64,000 nt of DNA from Salinilacustrithrix sp003476595 (GTDB lineage Bacteria > Actinomycetota > Acidimicrobiia > Acidimicrobiales > Salinilacustritrichaceae). The translations under genes and the position numbers were made by a program. The stretch spans positions 62,001 to 126,000 of the forward strand of contig CAXAUZ010000004.1 in assembly GCA_963972525.1 (NCBI GenBank), written 5' to 3'. Under the pieces are notes generated by a model. That model was not told the origin of the DNA, ran no database searches, and was given only the letters and a program-made list of their open reading frames with translations. Positions 16,641 through 23,558 of this stretch are shown here, piece by piece. How positions within the stretch are numbered: the first letter of the stretch is position 1; each line of letters opens with the position of its first letter.

Positions 16641-17303
16641 GTGACGATCGGCCGTGCGCTCCGCCTCGGCGTCCGGACCGCCGTGCTCGTGGGCGTCCTG
16701 GCCCTGGTGTACCTGGCCGTGACGTTCGTGCAGGTGTGGCAGGCCACCAGCGGTGAATCCCACGACCCGGCCGAGGCGATCATCGTGCTCGGGGCCGCCC
16801 AGTACGACGGGCGCCCGTCGCCGGTGCTCGAGGCCCGCCTCGCCCACGCCGTGGAGCTCTGGGAGGCCGACGTGGCCCCGACCATCGTGGTCACCGGTGG
16901 CAAGCAGCCCGGCGACCGATTCACCGAGGCCCGGGCCGGGTTCACGTACCTGCGGAACCAGGGGATCCCCGAGGCGGCGATCCTCCGGGAGGAGCAGGGA
17001 GCCAACACGTGGTCGCAGCTGGCCGCGGCGACGGTGCTGCTCTCCCGACGGGGCATCGACGACGTGGTGCTGGTCAGCGACGACTACCACGCCTACCGGC
17101 TCGACCGGATCGCCCACGAGCTCGGCCTGCAAGCGCAGGTCTCACCCATCGACCCGGGGCTGTCGGCGCGGGGTCGGGCCCAGGCGATGGTCCGGGAGAC
17201 GGCGGCCGTGGCCGTCGGGCGCATCATCGGCTTCCGCCGTCTGGTGAACCTCGACGACCAGCTCTCCAGCGTGCGTTCGCTCGGGCTCGGGCCCGTCGGA
17301 TAG
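16641..17303 (+). CDS. DUF218 (YdcF/SanA-like) membrane protein
   Basis: 220 residues. One N-terminal membrane helix (about 11-31) is followed by a DUF218 domain: IIVLGAAQYDGRPS, VTGGKQPGD, EEQGANTW and SDDYHAYR are its conserved blocks. Family members (YdcF, SanA, ElyC) act at the envelope and some affect peptidoglycan or vancomycin sensitivity; the activity is not settled. GTG 16641 is supported by TACGCT 7 bases upstream. It ends 18 bases before the tRNA pair. Confidence 0.85.
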   Translation: MTIGRALRLGVRTAVLVGVLALVYLAVTFVQVWQATSGESHDPAEAIIVLGAAQYDGRPSPVLEARLAHAVELWEADVAPTIVVTGGKQPGDRFTEARAGFTYLRNQGIPEAAILREEQGANTWSQLAAATVLLSRRGIDDVVLVSDDYHAYRLDRIAHELGLQAQVSPIDPGLSARGRAQAMVRETAAVAVGRIIGFRRLVNLDDQLSSVRSLGLGPVG

Positions 17304-17321
17304 CGTGGTCCGCCCCACCGA

Positions 17322-17396
17322 TCGGGCGTGGTGTAATTGGCAACACAGCTGGTTCTGGTCCAGCCATTGGGGGTTCAAGTCCTCCCGCCCGAACCA
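17322..17396 (+). tRNA. tRNA-Gln (anticodon CTG)
   Basis: Acceptor TCGGGCG (17322-17328) pairs with CGCCCGA (17386-17392). The D arm is GTGT/ACAC, and the anticodon stem GCTGG/CCAGC holds loop TTCTGGT, giving anticodon CTG. The T stem pairs GGGGG with CCTCC around TTCAAGT. Discriminator A, and CCA is encoded at 17394-17396. Confidence 0.95.
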
Positions 17397-17485
17397 AGCG
17401 CCCCACGGACCTCGGTCCTGGCGGCGCATCCCGGCCCGCCCGGGCTTTGGCGACCACACCGGTGACGGTATGCTCGCCCGTTCCT

Positions 17486-17561
17486 GCCCCGTTCGTCTAG
17501 CGGCCTAGGACACCGGCCTCTCACGCCGGCAACACGGGTTCGAATCCCGTACGGGGTGCCA
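17486..17561 (+). tRNA. tRNA-Glu (anticodon CTC)
   Basis: Acceptor GCCCCGT pairs with ACGGGGT (17551-17557, with one G-T pair). The anticodon stem CCGGC/GCCGG holds loop CTCTCAC, giving anticodon CTC. The T arm is ACGGG-TTCGAAT-CCCGT. Discriminator G, and CCA is encoded at 17559-17561. The 89 bases between the two tRNAs hold no gene. Confidence 0.96.
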
Positions 17562-17568
17562 CGCGCGC

Positions 17569-17598
17569 AGACGCCCAGCTCCACGGAGCCGGGCGTCT
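17569..17598 (+). terminator. Hairpin terminator after tRNA-Glu
   Basis: AGACGCCC (17569-17576) and GGGCGTCT (17591-17598) form the outer stem, with GCTCC/GGAGC continuing inward after one mismatch. It lies 8 bases after the tRNA, followed by TTCC. Confidence 0.75.
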
Positions 17599-17616
17599 TC
17601 CGCGTCCGGGGTCGGC

Positions 17617-18000
17617 TCAGCCGCCGCCGAGCAGCGCCTGGAGCGGGGCCATGTCGAAGTAGTCGCGCCACAGGGTGATGCGCCCGTCAGCCACCTCGAA
17701 CACGCCCATCACGGGCAGCTCGTGCCACGTGCCGCCCATCTCGAAGCGGTCGGTGCGCTCGTTCATGACGGTGCCGCCCTCGGCGACCTGGCGGTGCACC
17801 ACCCAGTCGATGCCGGTGGCCGGGGCGAGGAAGCCGCCCAGCACCTGGCGGATGCCGTCGGGGCCCTCGACGGCGCCGACCGGCACGTTGTCGTAGACGA
17901 CGTCGTCGCTCACCATCGTGAGGGCGCGCTCGAGGTCATCGGCGCAGATGGCGGCGATGAAGGCGTCGACGGTGGCGGCGGGGCTCGGTGCGGAGGACAT
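17617..18000 (-). CDS. Limonene-1,2-epoxide hydrolase-like protein
   Basis: 127 residues, SnoaL/NTF2-like fold. The five catalytic residues of limonene-1,2-epoxide hydrolase are all visible: Tyr36 and Asn38 (YDN), Arg82 and Asp84 (ERTD) and Asp113 (WRDYFD). That makes true epoxide hydrolase activity more likely than for a generic SnoaL protein; the substrate is unknown. An in-frame ATG six codons upstream (18018) is possible, but ATG 18000 fits the domain better. It is divergent from a GntR regulator across 59 bases that contain a near-palindrome. Confidence 0.8.
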   Translation of the reverse strand: MSSAPSPAATVDAFIAAICADDLERALTMVSDDVVYDNVPVGAVEGPDGIRQVLGGFLAPATGIDWVVHRQVAEGGTVMNERTDRFEMGGTWHELPVMGVFEVADGRITLWRDYFDMAPLQALLGGG

Positions 18001-18020
18001 GGCGCCAGTGGAGCACACCG

Positions 18021-18040
18021 TGCTTGCACCGGTGCGTGCA
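18021..18040. promoter_or_regulatory. Near-palindrome between epoxide hydrolase-like and gntR genes
   Basis: TGCTTGCACC and GGTGCGTGCA are complementary at 8 of 10 positions, with a perfect core GCACCGGTGC at 18026-18035. It sits between two divergent starts. A nearby TACGTT (18047-18052) lies 7 bases before the gntR GTG and may be its -10. GntR proteins often act on such sites; binding is inferred. Confidence 0.45.
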
Positions 18041-18059
18041 TGTCCGTACGTTCAGACAC

Positions 18060-18824
18060 GTGCGCCAGCTCGACCGGTCCAGCCCGCTCCCGCTCTGGGC
18101 CCAGCTCCTCGAGGACCTGCGGGGTCGGCTGGACGCCGGCGAGTTCACCGACGGGTTCCCGACGGACCTCCAGCTCACCTCCGACTACGGCGTGTCCCGC
18201 CACACCGCCCGGGAGGCCGTCCGCCGCCTCCAGTCCGAGGGCGTGGTCAGCCGAGAGCGGGGCCGGGGCACCTTCGTGCGCTCACCCACCTTCGAGCAGG
18301 CCACCGGGGCCATCTACAGCCTGTTCCGCTCGATCGAGGCCCGTGGCCTGGAGCAGCGCAGCAAGGTGCTGGACCGCTCCGTGGTCTCCGACGGGGACGT
18401 CGCGGCCCGGCTGGACCTGGCGCCCGACGCCGAGCTGGTGCGCCTCGAGCGCCTGCGCAGCGCCGACGGCCACCCCCTGGCCCACGACACCGTCTGGCTG
18501 CCGGCCGAGGTCGCCCTCCCGCTCCTCGACGTCGATTTCACGCACACCTCGCTCTACGACGAGCTGCAGGCCCGCTGCGGGGTCCGCCCGGCGTCGGGCA
18601 CGGAGTGGATCGCCACCGAGCTGCCCGGCGATGTCGACCGGGAGCTGCTGGGGGTGGCGTCGAAGCAGCCGGTGTTCCGCATCCGGCGCCGGTCCTGCAC
18701 CGCGGACGGCCACGCGCTGGAGTGGCGCGAGACGGTGATCCGGGGCGACCGCTACACCTTCGTCGCCCAGTGGTCGCCCTCCGGTGGCTACGAGACCGTC
18801 CTGCAGGCGACCGACCACGCCTGA
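18060..18824 (+). CDS. GntR-family regulator (HutC/UTRA type)
   Basis: 254 residues. The N-terminal GntR winged helix (about 5-75) contains 'LTSDYGVSRHTAREAVRRLQSEG', followed by a UTRA ligand-binding domain (about 95-250). The frame is open further upstream, but GTG 18060 puts the HTH at the usual distance and has TACGTT 7 bases before it. The stop overlaps the next start (TGATG), so the regulator leads an operon with the TauE/SafE exporter and a small membrane protein. It may control the divergent epoxide hydrolase-like gene as well. Confidence 0.88.
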   Translation: MRQLDRSSPLPLWAQLLEDLRGRLDAGEFTDGFPTDLQLTSDYGVSRHTAREAVRRLQSEGVVSRERGRGTFVRSPTFEQATGAIYSLFRSIEARGLEQRSKVLDRSVVSDGDVAARLDLAPDAELVRLERLRSADGHPLAHDTVWLPAEVALPLLDVDFTHTSLYDELQARCGVRPASGTEWIATELPGDVDRELLGVASKQPVFRIRRRSCTADGHALEWRETVIRGDRYTFVAQWSPSGGYETVLQATDHA

Positions 18825-19642
18825 TGGAGGTCGTCGGCTACGCGGTGCTCGCGCTGGCCACCGCAGCCATCGGAGCGCTCGGCGGTCTCGGTGGCGCGGT
18901 GCTGCTCGTGCCGGCCCTCGTGCTGACCGGCATGCCCGCATCGGAGGCCGCGCCGCTCGGGCTCCTCACCGTCGCGGCAGGTTCGATCGCCGCCGGGCCC
19001 CGCCAGCTGCGCGAGCGCACGGTCAACCACCGCCTCGGCGTGGTCACCGAGCTCAGTGCGTCCACCGGTGCCGTCGGCGGCGCCCTCGTCTCCGGCTTCG
19101 TGAGCGACGAGGCCCTCACCTACGTCCTGGCCGTCGTCGCGTTCGCCGCCGCCGTCGCCGGCGGCCGGCGGGGCGGGCTGCGCAACCCGCCCGACCCCGA
19201 GTGCGATACGGGCGACGTGGGCGAGCGGGTCGGGGCCCTCGCCGGTGCGTACCCGCTCGGCGACGGCGTGGTGCCCTACCGGGTGGACCGGCTCCCGAGC
19301 GGCCTCGGCTTCATGGGCCTGGCCGGCTTCATCGCCGGCACCGCGGGTGCGTCGGGTGGGTTCATCAAGACCCCGGCCACCAGCGAGCTCATGCACGTGC
19401 CGATGAAGGTCGCTGCGTCCACCACGACCTTCACGATCGGCATCACGTCGTCCGCCGCGCTGGTGGTCTTCGCCCTGCAGGGCCGCATCGACGTCGAGGC
19501 CAGCGCGCTCGTCATCGTGGGCAGCCTGGTGGGCGGCCAGCTCGGCGCGAACCTGCAGTCCGCCCTCAGCCCCACCGTCATCCGCCGGCTGCTCTCGGCG
19601 CTGCTCGTCGTCGTGTCCGTCGTCCTGGTGGTGCGCGCGTGA
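18824..19642 (+). CDS. TauE/SafE (TSUP) family exporter
   Basis: 272 residues with about eight hydrophobic helices in two halves. Each half begins with a Gly-rich helix: GALGGLGGAVLLVPAL near 17 and FIAGTAGASGGFIKTP near 169, the duplicated signature of the TSUP family, which moves sulfite, sulfoacetate or other organosulfur/carboxylate anions across the inner membrane. The substrate here is unknown. The start overlaps the gntR stop by one base and the stop overlaps the next gene's GTG by four, so translation is coupled on both sides. Confidence 0.87.
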   Translation: MEVVGYAVLALATAAIGALGGLGGAVLLVPALVLTGMPASEAAPLGLLTVAAGSIAAGPRQLRERTVNHRLGVVTELSASTGAVGGALVSGFVSDEALTYVLAVVAFAAAVAGGRRGGLRNPPDPECDTGDVGERVGALAGAYPLGDGVVPYRVDRLPSGLGFMGLAGFIAGTAGASGGFIKTPATSELMHVPMKVAASTTTFTIGITSSAALVVFALQGRIDVEASALVIVGSLVGGQLGANLQSALSPTVIRRLLSALLVVVSVVLVVRA

Positions 19643-19971
19643 CCGACACCGGCAGCACCGTGCCTCGCCAGCCGATCCCGGGCGGCCGGGTCAGCACGAT
19701 CCGGGGCCGGTGGCAGGCGCCCGCGCTCACCTGGGTCACCCGCGGCGTGCTGGCGCTCGGCCTGCTCACGGTCGTGCTCCCCGAGGACGCCGCCATCGCC
19801 GTGGCGACCGCGGCTGTGGCCGTGGTGATCGCGGTCCCGCTGGTGCGCGTCCTGTGGCTGGTGCACCGGTGGCGCCAGGAGCACGATCGGCGCTTCGTGG
19901 GCGTCGGCCTCGCGCTCCTGGGCGTCATCGCGGCGGGCGCCGCGCTCGCCGCCCTCGGCGTCGGCTCGTAG
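19639..19971 (+). CDS. Small membrane protein coupled to the TSUP exporter
   Basis: 110 residues, GTG start overlapping the exporter stop (GTGA). About 35 hydrophilic residues are followed by three hydrophobic helices with a short basic/charged loop (HRWRQEHDRR) between the second and third. Genes for TSUP exporters are often followed by a small DUF1634-type membrane protein; the position, size and helix layout fit, but I see no decisive motif. A subunit or accessory role in export is inferred. Confidence 0.65.
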   Translation: MTDTGSTVPRQPIPGGRVSTIRGRWQAPALTWVTRGVLALGLLTVVLPEDAAIAVATAAVAVVIAVPLVRVLWLVHRWRQEHDRRFVGVGLALLGVIAAGAALAALGVGS

Positions 19972-19984
19972 CGACGGGTCGGGG

Positions 19985-21853
19985 TCAGCCGCCGGCGGCG
20001 GTCTTGGCCCGCTTGGATGCCCGGGCCCGCAGGTTCTGGTCGAGCTCGACCTTGCGGATGCGCACGAAGTTCGGGGTGACCTCGACGCACTCGTCCTCGG
20101 CGATGTGCTCGAGCGCCTGCTCCAGCGACAGGACCGTGGCCGGGATCAGCTTCTCGAAGTTGTCCGAGGAGGAGGCGCGGACGTTGGTCTGCTTCTTCTC
20201 CTTGGTCGGGTTGACGTCCATGTCCTCGGTGCGGGCGTTCTCGCCGATGACCATGCCCTCGTAGACGGCCACGCCCGGCCCGACGAAGAGCTGGCCGCGC
20301 TCCTGCAGGCTGAGCAGGGAGTAGCTGCGGGTCTCGCCGGTGCGGTCGGCGACGAGGGAGCCGTTGCGCCGGGCCCGGATCTCGCCGGCCCAGGGCTCGA
20401 AGCGCTCGAACACGTGGTGCAGCAGGGCCGTGCCGCGGCTCTCGGTGAGCAGCTCGGTCCGGAAGCCGATGAGGCCTCGGGCCGGGACGAGGTAGTCGAG
20501 GCGCACCCAGCCGGTGCCGTGGTTGACGATCTGCTCGAGGCGGCCCTTGCGCACGGCCAGCAGCTGCTGGACGACGCCGAGGTAGTCGTCGGGCACGTCG
20601 ACGGTGACCCGGTCCACGGGCTCGTGGACCTTGCCGTCGATCTCGCGGGTGAGCACCTGGGGCTTGCCGACGGTGAGCTCGAAGCCCTCGCGCCGCATCA
20701 TCTCGACGAGCACGGCCAGCTGCAGCTCGCCACGGCCCTGGACCTCCCAGGTGTCGGGGCGCTCGGTGGGCAGCACCCGGATCGACACGTTGCCGATGAG
20801 CTCGGCATCGAGGCGGGCCTTCACCAGGCGGGCCGTCATCTTCTTGCCGTCCTTGCCGGCCAGCGGCGAGGTGTTGACGCCGACGGTCATGGACAGGCTG
20901 GGCTCGTCGATGGTGATGACCGGCAGCGGGTGCGGGTCCTCGGCGTCGGCGAGGGTCTCGCCGATGGTGATCTCCTCGATGCCGGCGATGGCGATGATCT
21001 CGCCGGGGCCGGCGGACTCGGCGGGCACGCGGTCGAGGTTCTCGGTGATGAACAGCTCGCCGATCTTCACCCGCTCCTGGGTGCCGTCGGCCTTGCACCA
21101 CATGACCGTCTGGCCCTTGCGGATGTGGCCGTTGCGGACGCGGCACATGGCGAGACGGCCGAGGTAGGGGGAGGAGTCCAGGTTGGTGACCAGGGCCTGG
21201 AGCGGCATCTCGTCGTCGTACTCGGGTGCGGGGATGTGCTCGACGAGCAGGTCGAGAAGCGGACGCAGGGTGGCGCCCTCGTCGATGCCCTCGCCGTCGC
21301 TCGGGCGCTCCATCGTGGCCCGCCCGTCCCGGGCGACGCAGTAGACGATGGGGAAGTCGATCTGGTGCTCGTCGGCGTCGAGGTCGAGGAAGAGCTCCTC
21401 CACCTCGTGCACGACCTCGTCGATGCGGGAGTCGGGCCGGTCGACCTTGTTGACCACCAGGATCACCGGCAGGCGGGCCTGCAGGGCCTTGCGCAGCACG
21501 AAGCGGGTCTGGGGGAGCGGGCCCTCGCTGGCGTCCACCAGCAGGAGGATGCCGTCGACCATCGACAGGGCCCGCTCGACCTCACCGCCGAAGTCGGCGT
21601 GGCCGGGGGTGTCGACGATGTTGATCTTGACGAGCTCGCCGCCCTCGGGCAGGTAGGGGATGGCCGTGTTCTTGGCCAGGATCGTGATCCCCTTCTCCTT
21701 CTCGAGGTCCATGGAGTCCATGACCCGGTCGGCGACGTCCTGGTTCTCGCGGAACGCGCCGGACTGCCACAGCATCTTGTCCACCAGGGTGGTCTTGCCG
21801 TGGTCGACGTGGGCCACGATGGCCACGTTCCTGAGATCTGCGCGTAGCGCCAC
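19985..21853 (-). CDS. typA: Ribosome-associated GTPase TypA/BipA
   Basis: 622 residues, usual length. A translational GTPase that binds the ribosome and helps 50S assembly and growth under stress. The G domain has AHVDHGKTTL (G1), EKEKGITI (switch), DTPGHADFGGEVE (G3) and NKVDRPD (G4); EF-G-like domains and the BipA-specific C-terminal domain follow. GTG 21853 is chosen over an upstream ATG because a GGAGG Shine-Dalgarno sits 7 bases before it and the G1 motif is then at the normal place. Confidence 0.96.
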   Translation of the reverse strand: MALRADLRNVAIVAHVDHGKTTLVDKMLWQSGAFRENQDVADRVMDSMDLEKEKGITILAKNTAIPYLPEGGELVKINIVDTPGHADFGGEVERALSMVDGILLLVDASEGPLPQTRFVLRKALQARLPVILVVNKVDRPDSRIDEVVHEVEELFLDLDADEHQIDFPIVYCVARDGRATMERPSDGEGIDEGATLRPLLDLLVEHIPAPEYDDEMPLQALVTNLDSSPYLGRLAMCRVRNGHIRKGQTVMWCKADGTQERVKIGELFITENLDRVPAESAGPGEIIAIAGIEEITIGETLADAEDPHPLPVITIDEPSLSMTVGVNTSPLAGKDGKKMTARLVKARLDAELIGNVSIRVLPTERPDTWEVQGRGELQLAVLVEMMRREGFELTVGKPQVLTREIDGKVHEPVDRVTVDVPDDYLGVVQQLLAVRKGRLEQIVNHGTGWVRLDYLVPARGLIGFRTELLTESRGTALLHHVFERFEPWAGEIRARRNGSLVADRTGETRSYSLLSLQERGQLFVGPGVAVYEGMVIGENARTEDMDVNPTKEKKQTNVRASSSDNFEKLIPATVLSLEQALEHIAEDECVEVTPNFVRIRKVELDQNLRARASKRAKTAAGG

Positions 21854-21963
21854 TGACTGCCTCCGAGGGCGGGAGAGGGGGGAACACAACAGACTAGAAT
21901 GAATCAGTTCGATACCCTCTTTCGGCCCTGTCGCAGCCGTCCCGGACGGTCCACGATGGTCAA

Positions 21964-23115
21964 GTGACCACCACTGGGCCCCGGACCACCGGCCCGATCC
22001 TCGACGATCACCGCGCGCTCCTGGCCGCCATCGTCGACGCGACCGAGCAGGCGGTGGTCTCCGTCGATCTCGACGGCGTGGTCACCAGCTGGAACCGGGG
22101 GGCCGAGCAGCTTTACGGCTGGTCCGCGGACGAGGTCATCGGGCGCCCCCACGACGTCGTGCTCCCCGACGGCGCGACCAGCGCCACGGCGATCCAGGCG
22201 ATCGTGGCGGGCGGCGCGGTCGGCGCCGTCGAGGCCAGGCGCGTCCGCCGCGACGGCAGCATCGTGATGGTGGGGGAGACCACCGCACCGGTCCGCGACG
22301 ACGACGGTGCGGTGATCGGCGTGGCCACGATCGCCCGCGACATCAGCGAGCGCCTCGAGACCGCAGCCCTCCTCGAGCACTACCGCCGGGAGCTCGACCT
22401 GCGGAACCAGCACCTCGAGCGCTCCAACACCGACCTCGAGCAGTTCGCCTACGTCGCCTCCCACGACCTCTCCGAGCCGCTCCGCGCCGTGGCCGGCATG
22501 GTCGGCCTGCTCGCCCGGCGCTACCGGGGCCGCCTCGACGCCGACGCCGACGAGTTCATCGACTTCGCCGTCGACGGCTGCGAGCGCATGCGCACCATGA
22601 TCAGCGACCTGCTCGACTTCTCACGGGCCGGGCGGACCGAGCTGGCCGTGGACGACGTCGACCTGGGCTCCTTGGTGGAGCGGGCGGTCGAGGCGCTCGG
22701 CTCCCAGATCGAGGAGTCCGGCGCCGTGGTGGTCCACCTCGCGCTGCCCACGGTGCGGGGCGACCGCGCCCAGCTGGTTCGGGTCGTCCAGAACCTGCTG
22801 AGCAACGCCGTCAAGTTCGGCCGGCCGGGCCAGCCGGTCCGGATCGAGGTGTCCGCGCAGCGCCTGGACGGCGACGACGGGTGGCGCATCGAGGTCGCCG
22901 ACGACGGCATCGGCATCGAGGAGCAGTACCGGGAGCGCATCTTCCGCATGTTCCAGCGCCTGCACACGTCCGACCAGCACCCGGGCACCGGCATCGGCCT
23001 GGCGATCACCGAGCGGATCGTGGCCCAGCACGGTGGGTCGATCGGGGTCGAGACCAACGACGAGGGTGGGTCCACGTTCTGGGTCACCCTGCCCGACCGG
23101 ATCGAGGCCCGATGA
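21964..23115 (+). CDS. PAS sensor histidine kinase (phytochrome-kinase-like HisKA)
   Basis: 383 residues, no membrane helix. A PAS domain (about 20-135) precedes a coiled segment, a HisKA dimerisation domain with phospho-acceptor His167 (ASHDLSEPLR), and an HATPase domain with NLLSNAVKFG (N box), DDGIGI and GTGIGLAI (G boxes). The 'FAYVASHDLSEPLR' type of H box is common in kinases paired with Rcp1-like response regulators, and the next gene is exactly that. GTG start; the stop overlaps the next ATG (ATGA). Confidence 0.93.
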   Translation: MTTTGPRTTGPILDDHRALLAAIVDATEQAVVSVDLDGVVTSWNRGAEQLYGWSADEVIGRPHDVVLPDGATSATAIQAIVAGGAVGAVEARRVRRDGSIVMVGETTAPVRDDDGAVIGVATIARDISERLETAALLEHYRRELDLRNQHLERSNTDLEQFAYVASHDLSEPLRAVAGMVGLLARRYRGRLDADADEFIDFAVDGCERMRTMISDLLDFSRAGRTELAVDDVDLGSLVERAVEALGSQIEESGAVVVHLALPTVRGDRAQLVRVVQNLLSNAVKFGRPGQPVRIEVSAQRLDGDDGWRIEVADDGIGIEEQYRERIFRMFQRLHTSDQHPGTGIGLAITERIVAQHGGSIGVETNDEGGSTFWVTLPDRIEAR

Positions 23116-23558
23116 CCGTGCACCTGATGCAGATCCTCCTGGTGGAGGACAGCGCGGCCGACGTCCGCCTCACCCAGGAGGCGCTCAAGGACGCCAAGAT
23201 CCTCAACGAGCTCCACGTGGCGCGCGACGGGGTCGAGGCGATGGACTTCCTCGAGCGGCGTGGCGACCACGCCGATGCCCCCCGCCCTGACATCGTGATC
23301 CTCGACCTCAACCTGCCCCGCAAGGACGGCAAGGAGGTCCTGGCCGAGATGAAGGGCGACCCGGACCTGCGCAGCATCCCGGTGGCCGTGCTCACCACCT
23401 CCGACGCCGAGGCCGATGTGCTCGAGACCTACGACCTCGGCGCGAACTGCTTCCTGACCAAGCCGGTGGACCTGGACCAGTTCCTGAAGGTCGTGCAGGC
23501 CGTCGAGGAATTCTGGCTCGGCATGGTGCGGCTGCCCGAACGGCAGGACCCGTCGTGA
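23112..23558 (+). CDS. Rcp1-type single-domain response regulator
   Basis: 148 residues, a receiver domain only. Acidic pocket EDS near 13, phospho-acceptor Asp65 (VILDLNLPRKDG), conserved Thr (LTTSD) and Lys (LTKPVD) are present. The long loop before the acceptor strand and the 'NLPRKDGKEVL' stretch are typical of the Rcp1 group. With no output domain it must act through a partner. It is overlapped by 4 bases on both sides: by the histidine kinase upstream and the GGDEF-EAL gene downstream. A relay from kinase to the GGDEF-EAL protein is inferred from this coupling. Confidence 0.93.
   Translation: MTVHLMQILLVEDSAADVRLTQEALKDAKILNELHVARDGVEAMDFLERRGDHADAPRPDIVILDLNLPRKDGKEVLAEMKGDPDLRSIPVAVLTTSDAEADVLETYDLGANCFLTKPVDLDQFLKVVQAVEEFWLGMVRLPERQDPS

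Noticed and set aside
18841..19641. Functional assignment of the TSUP exporter to sulfite or taurine
   Set aside because: The family transports several anions and no sulfur-metabolism gene is adjacent.
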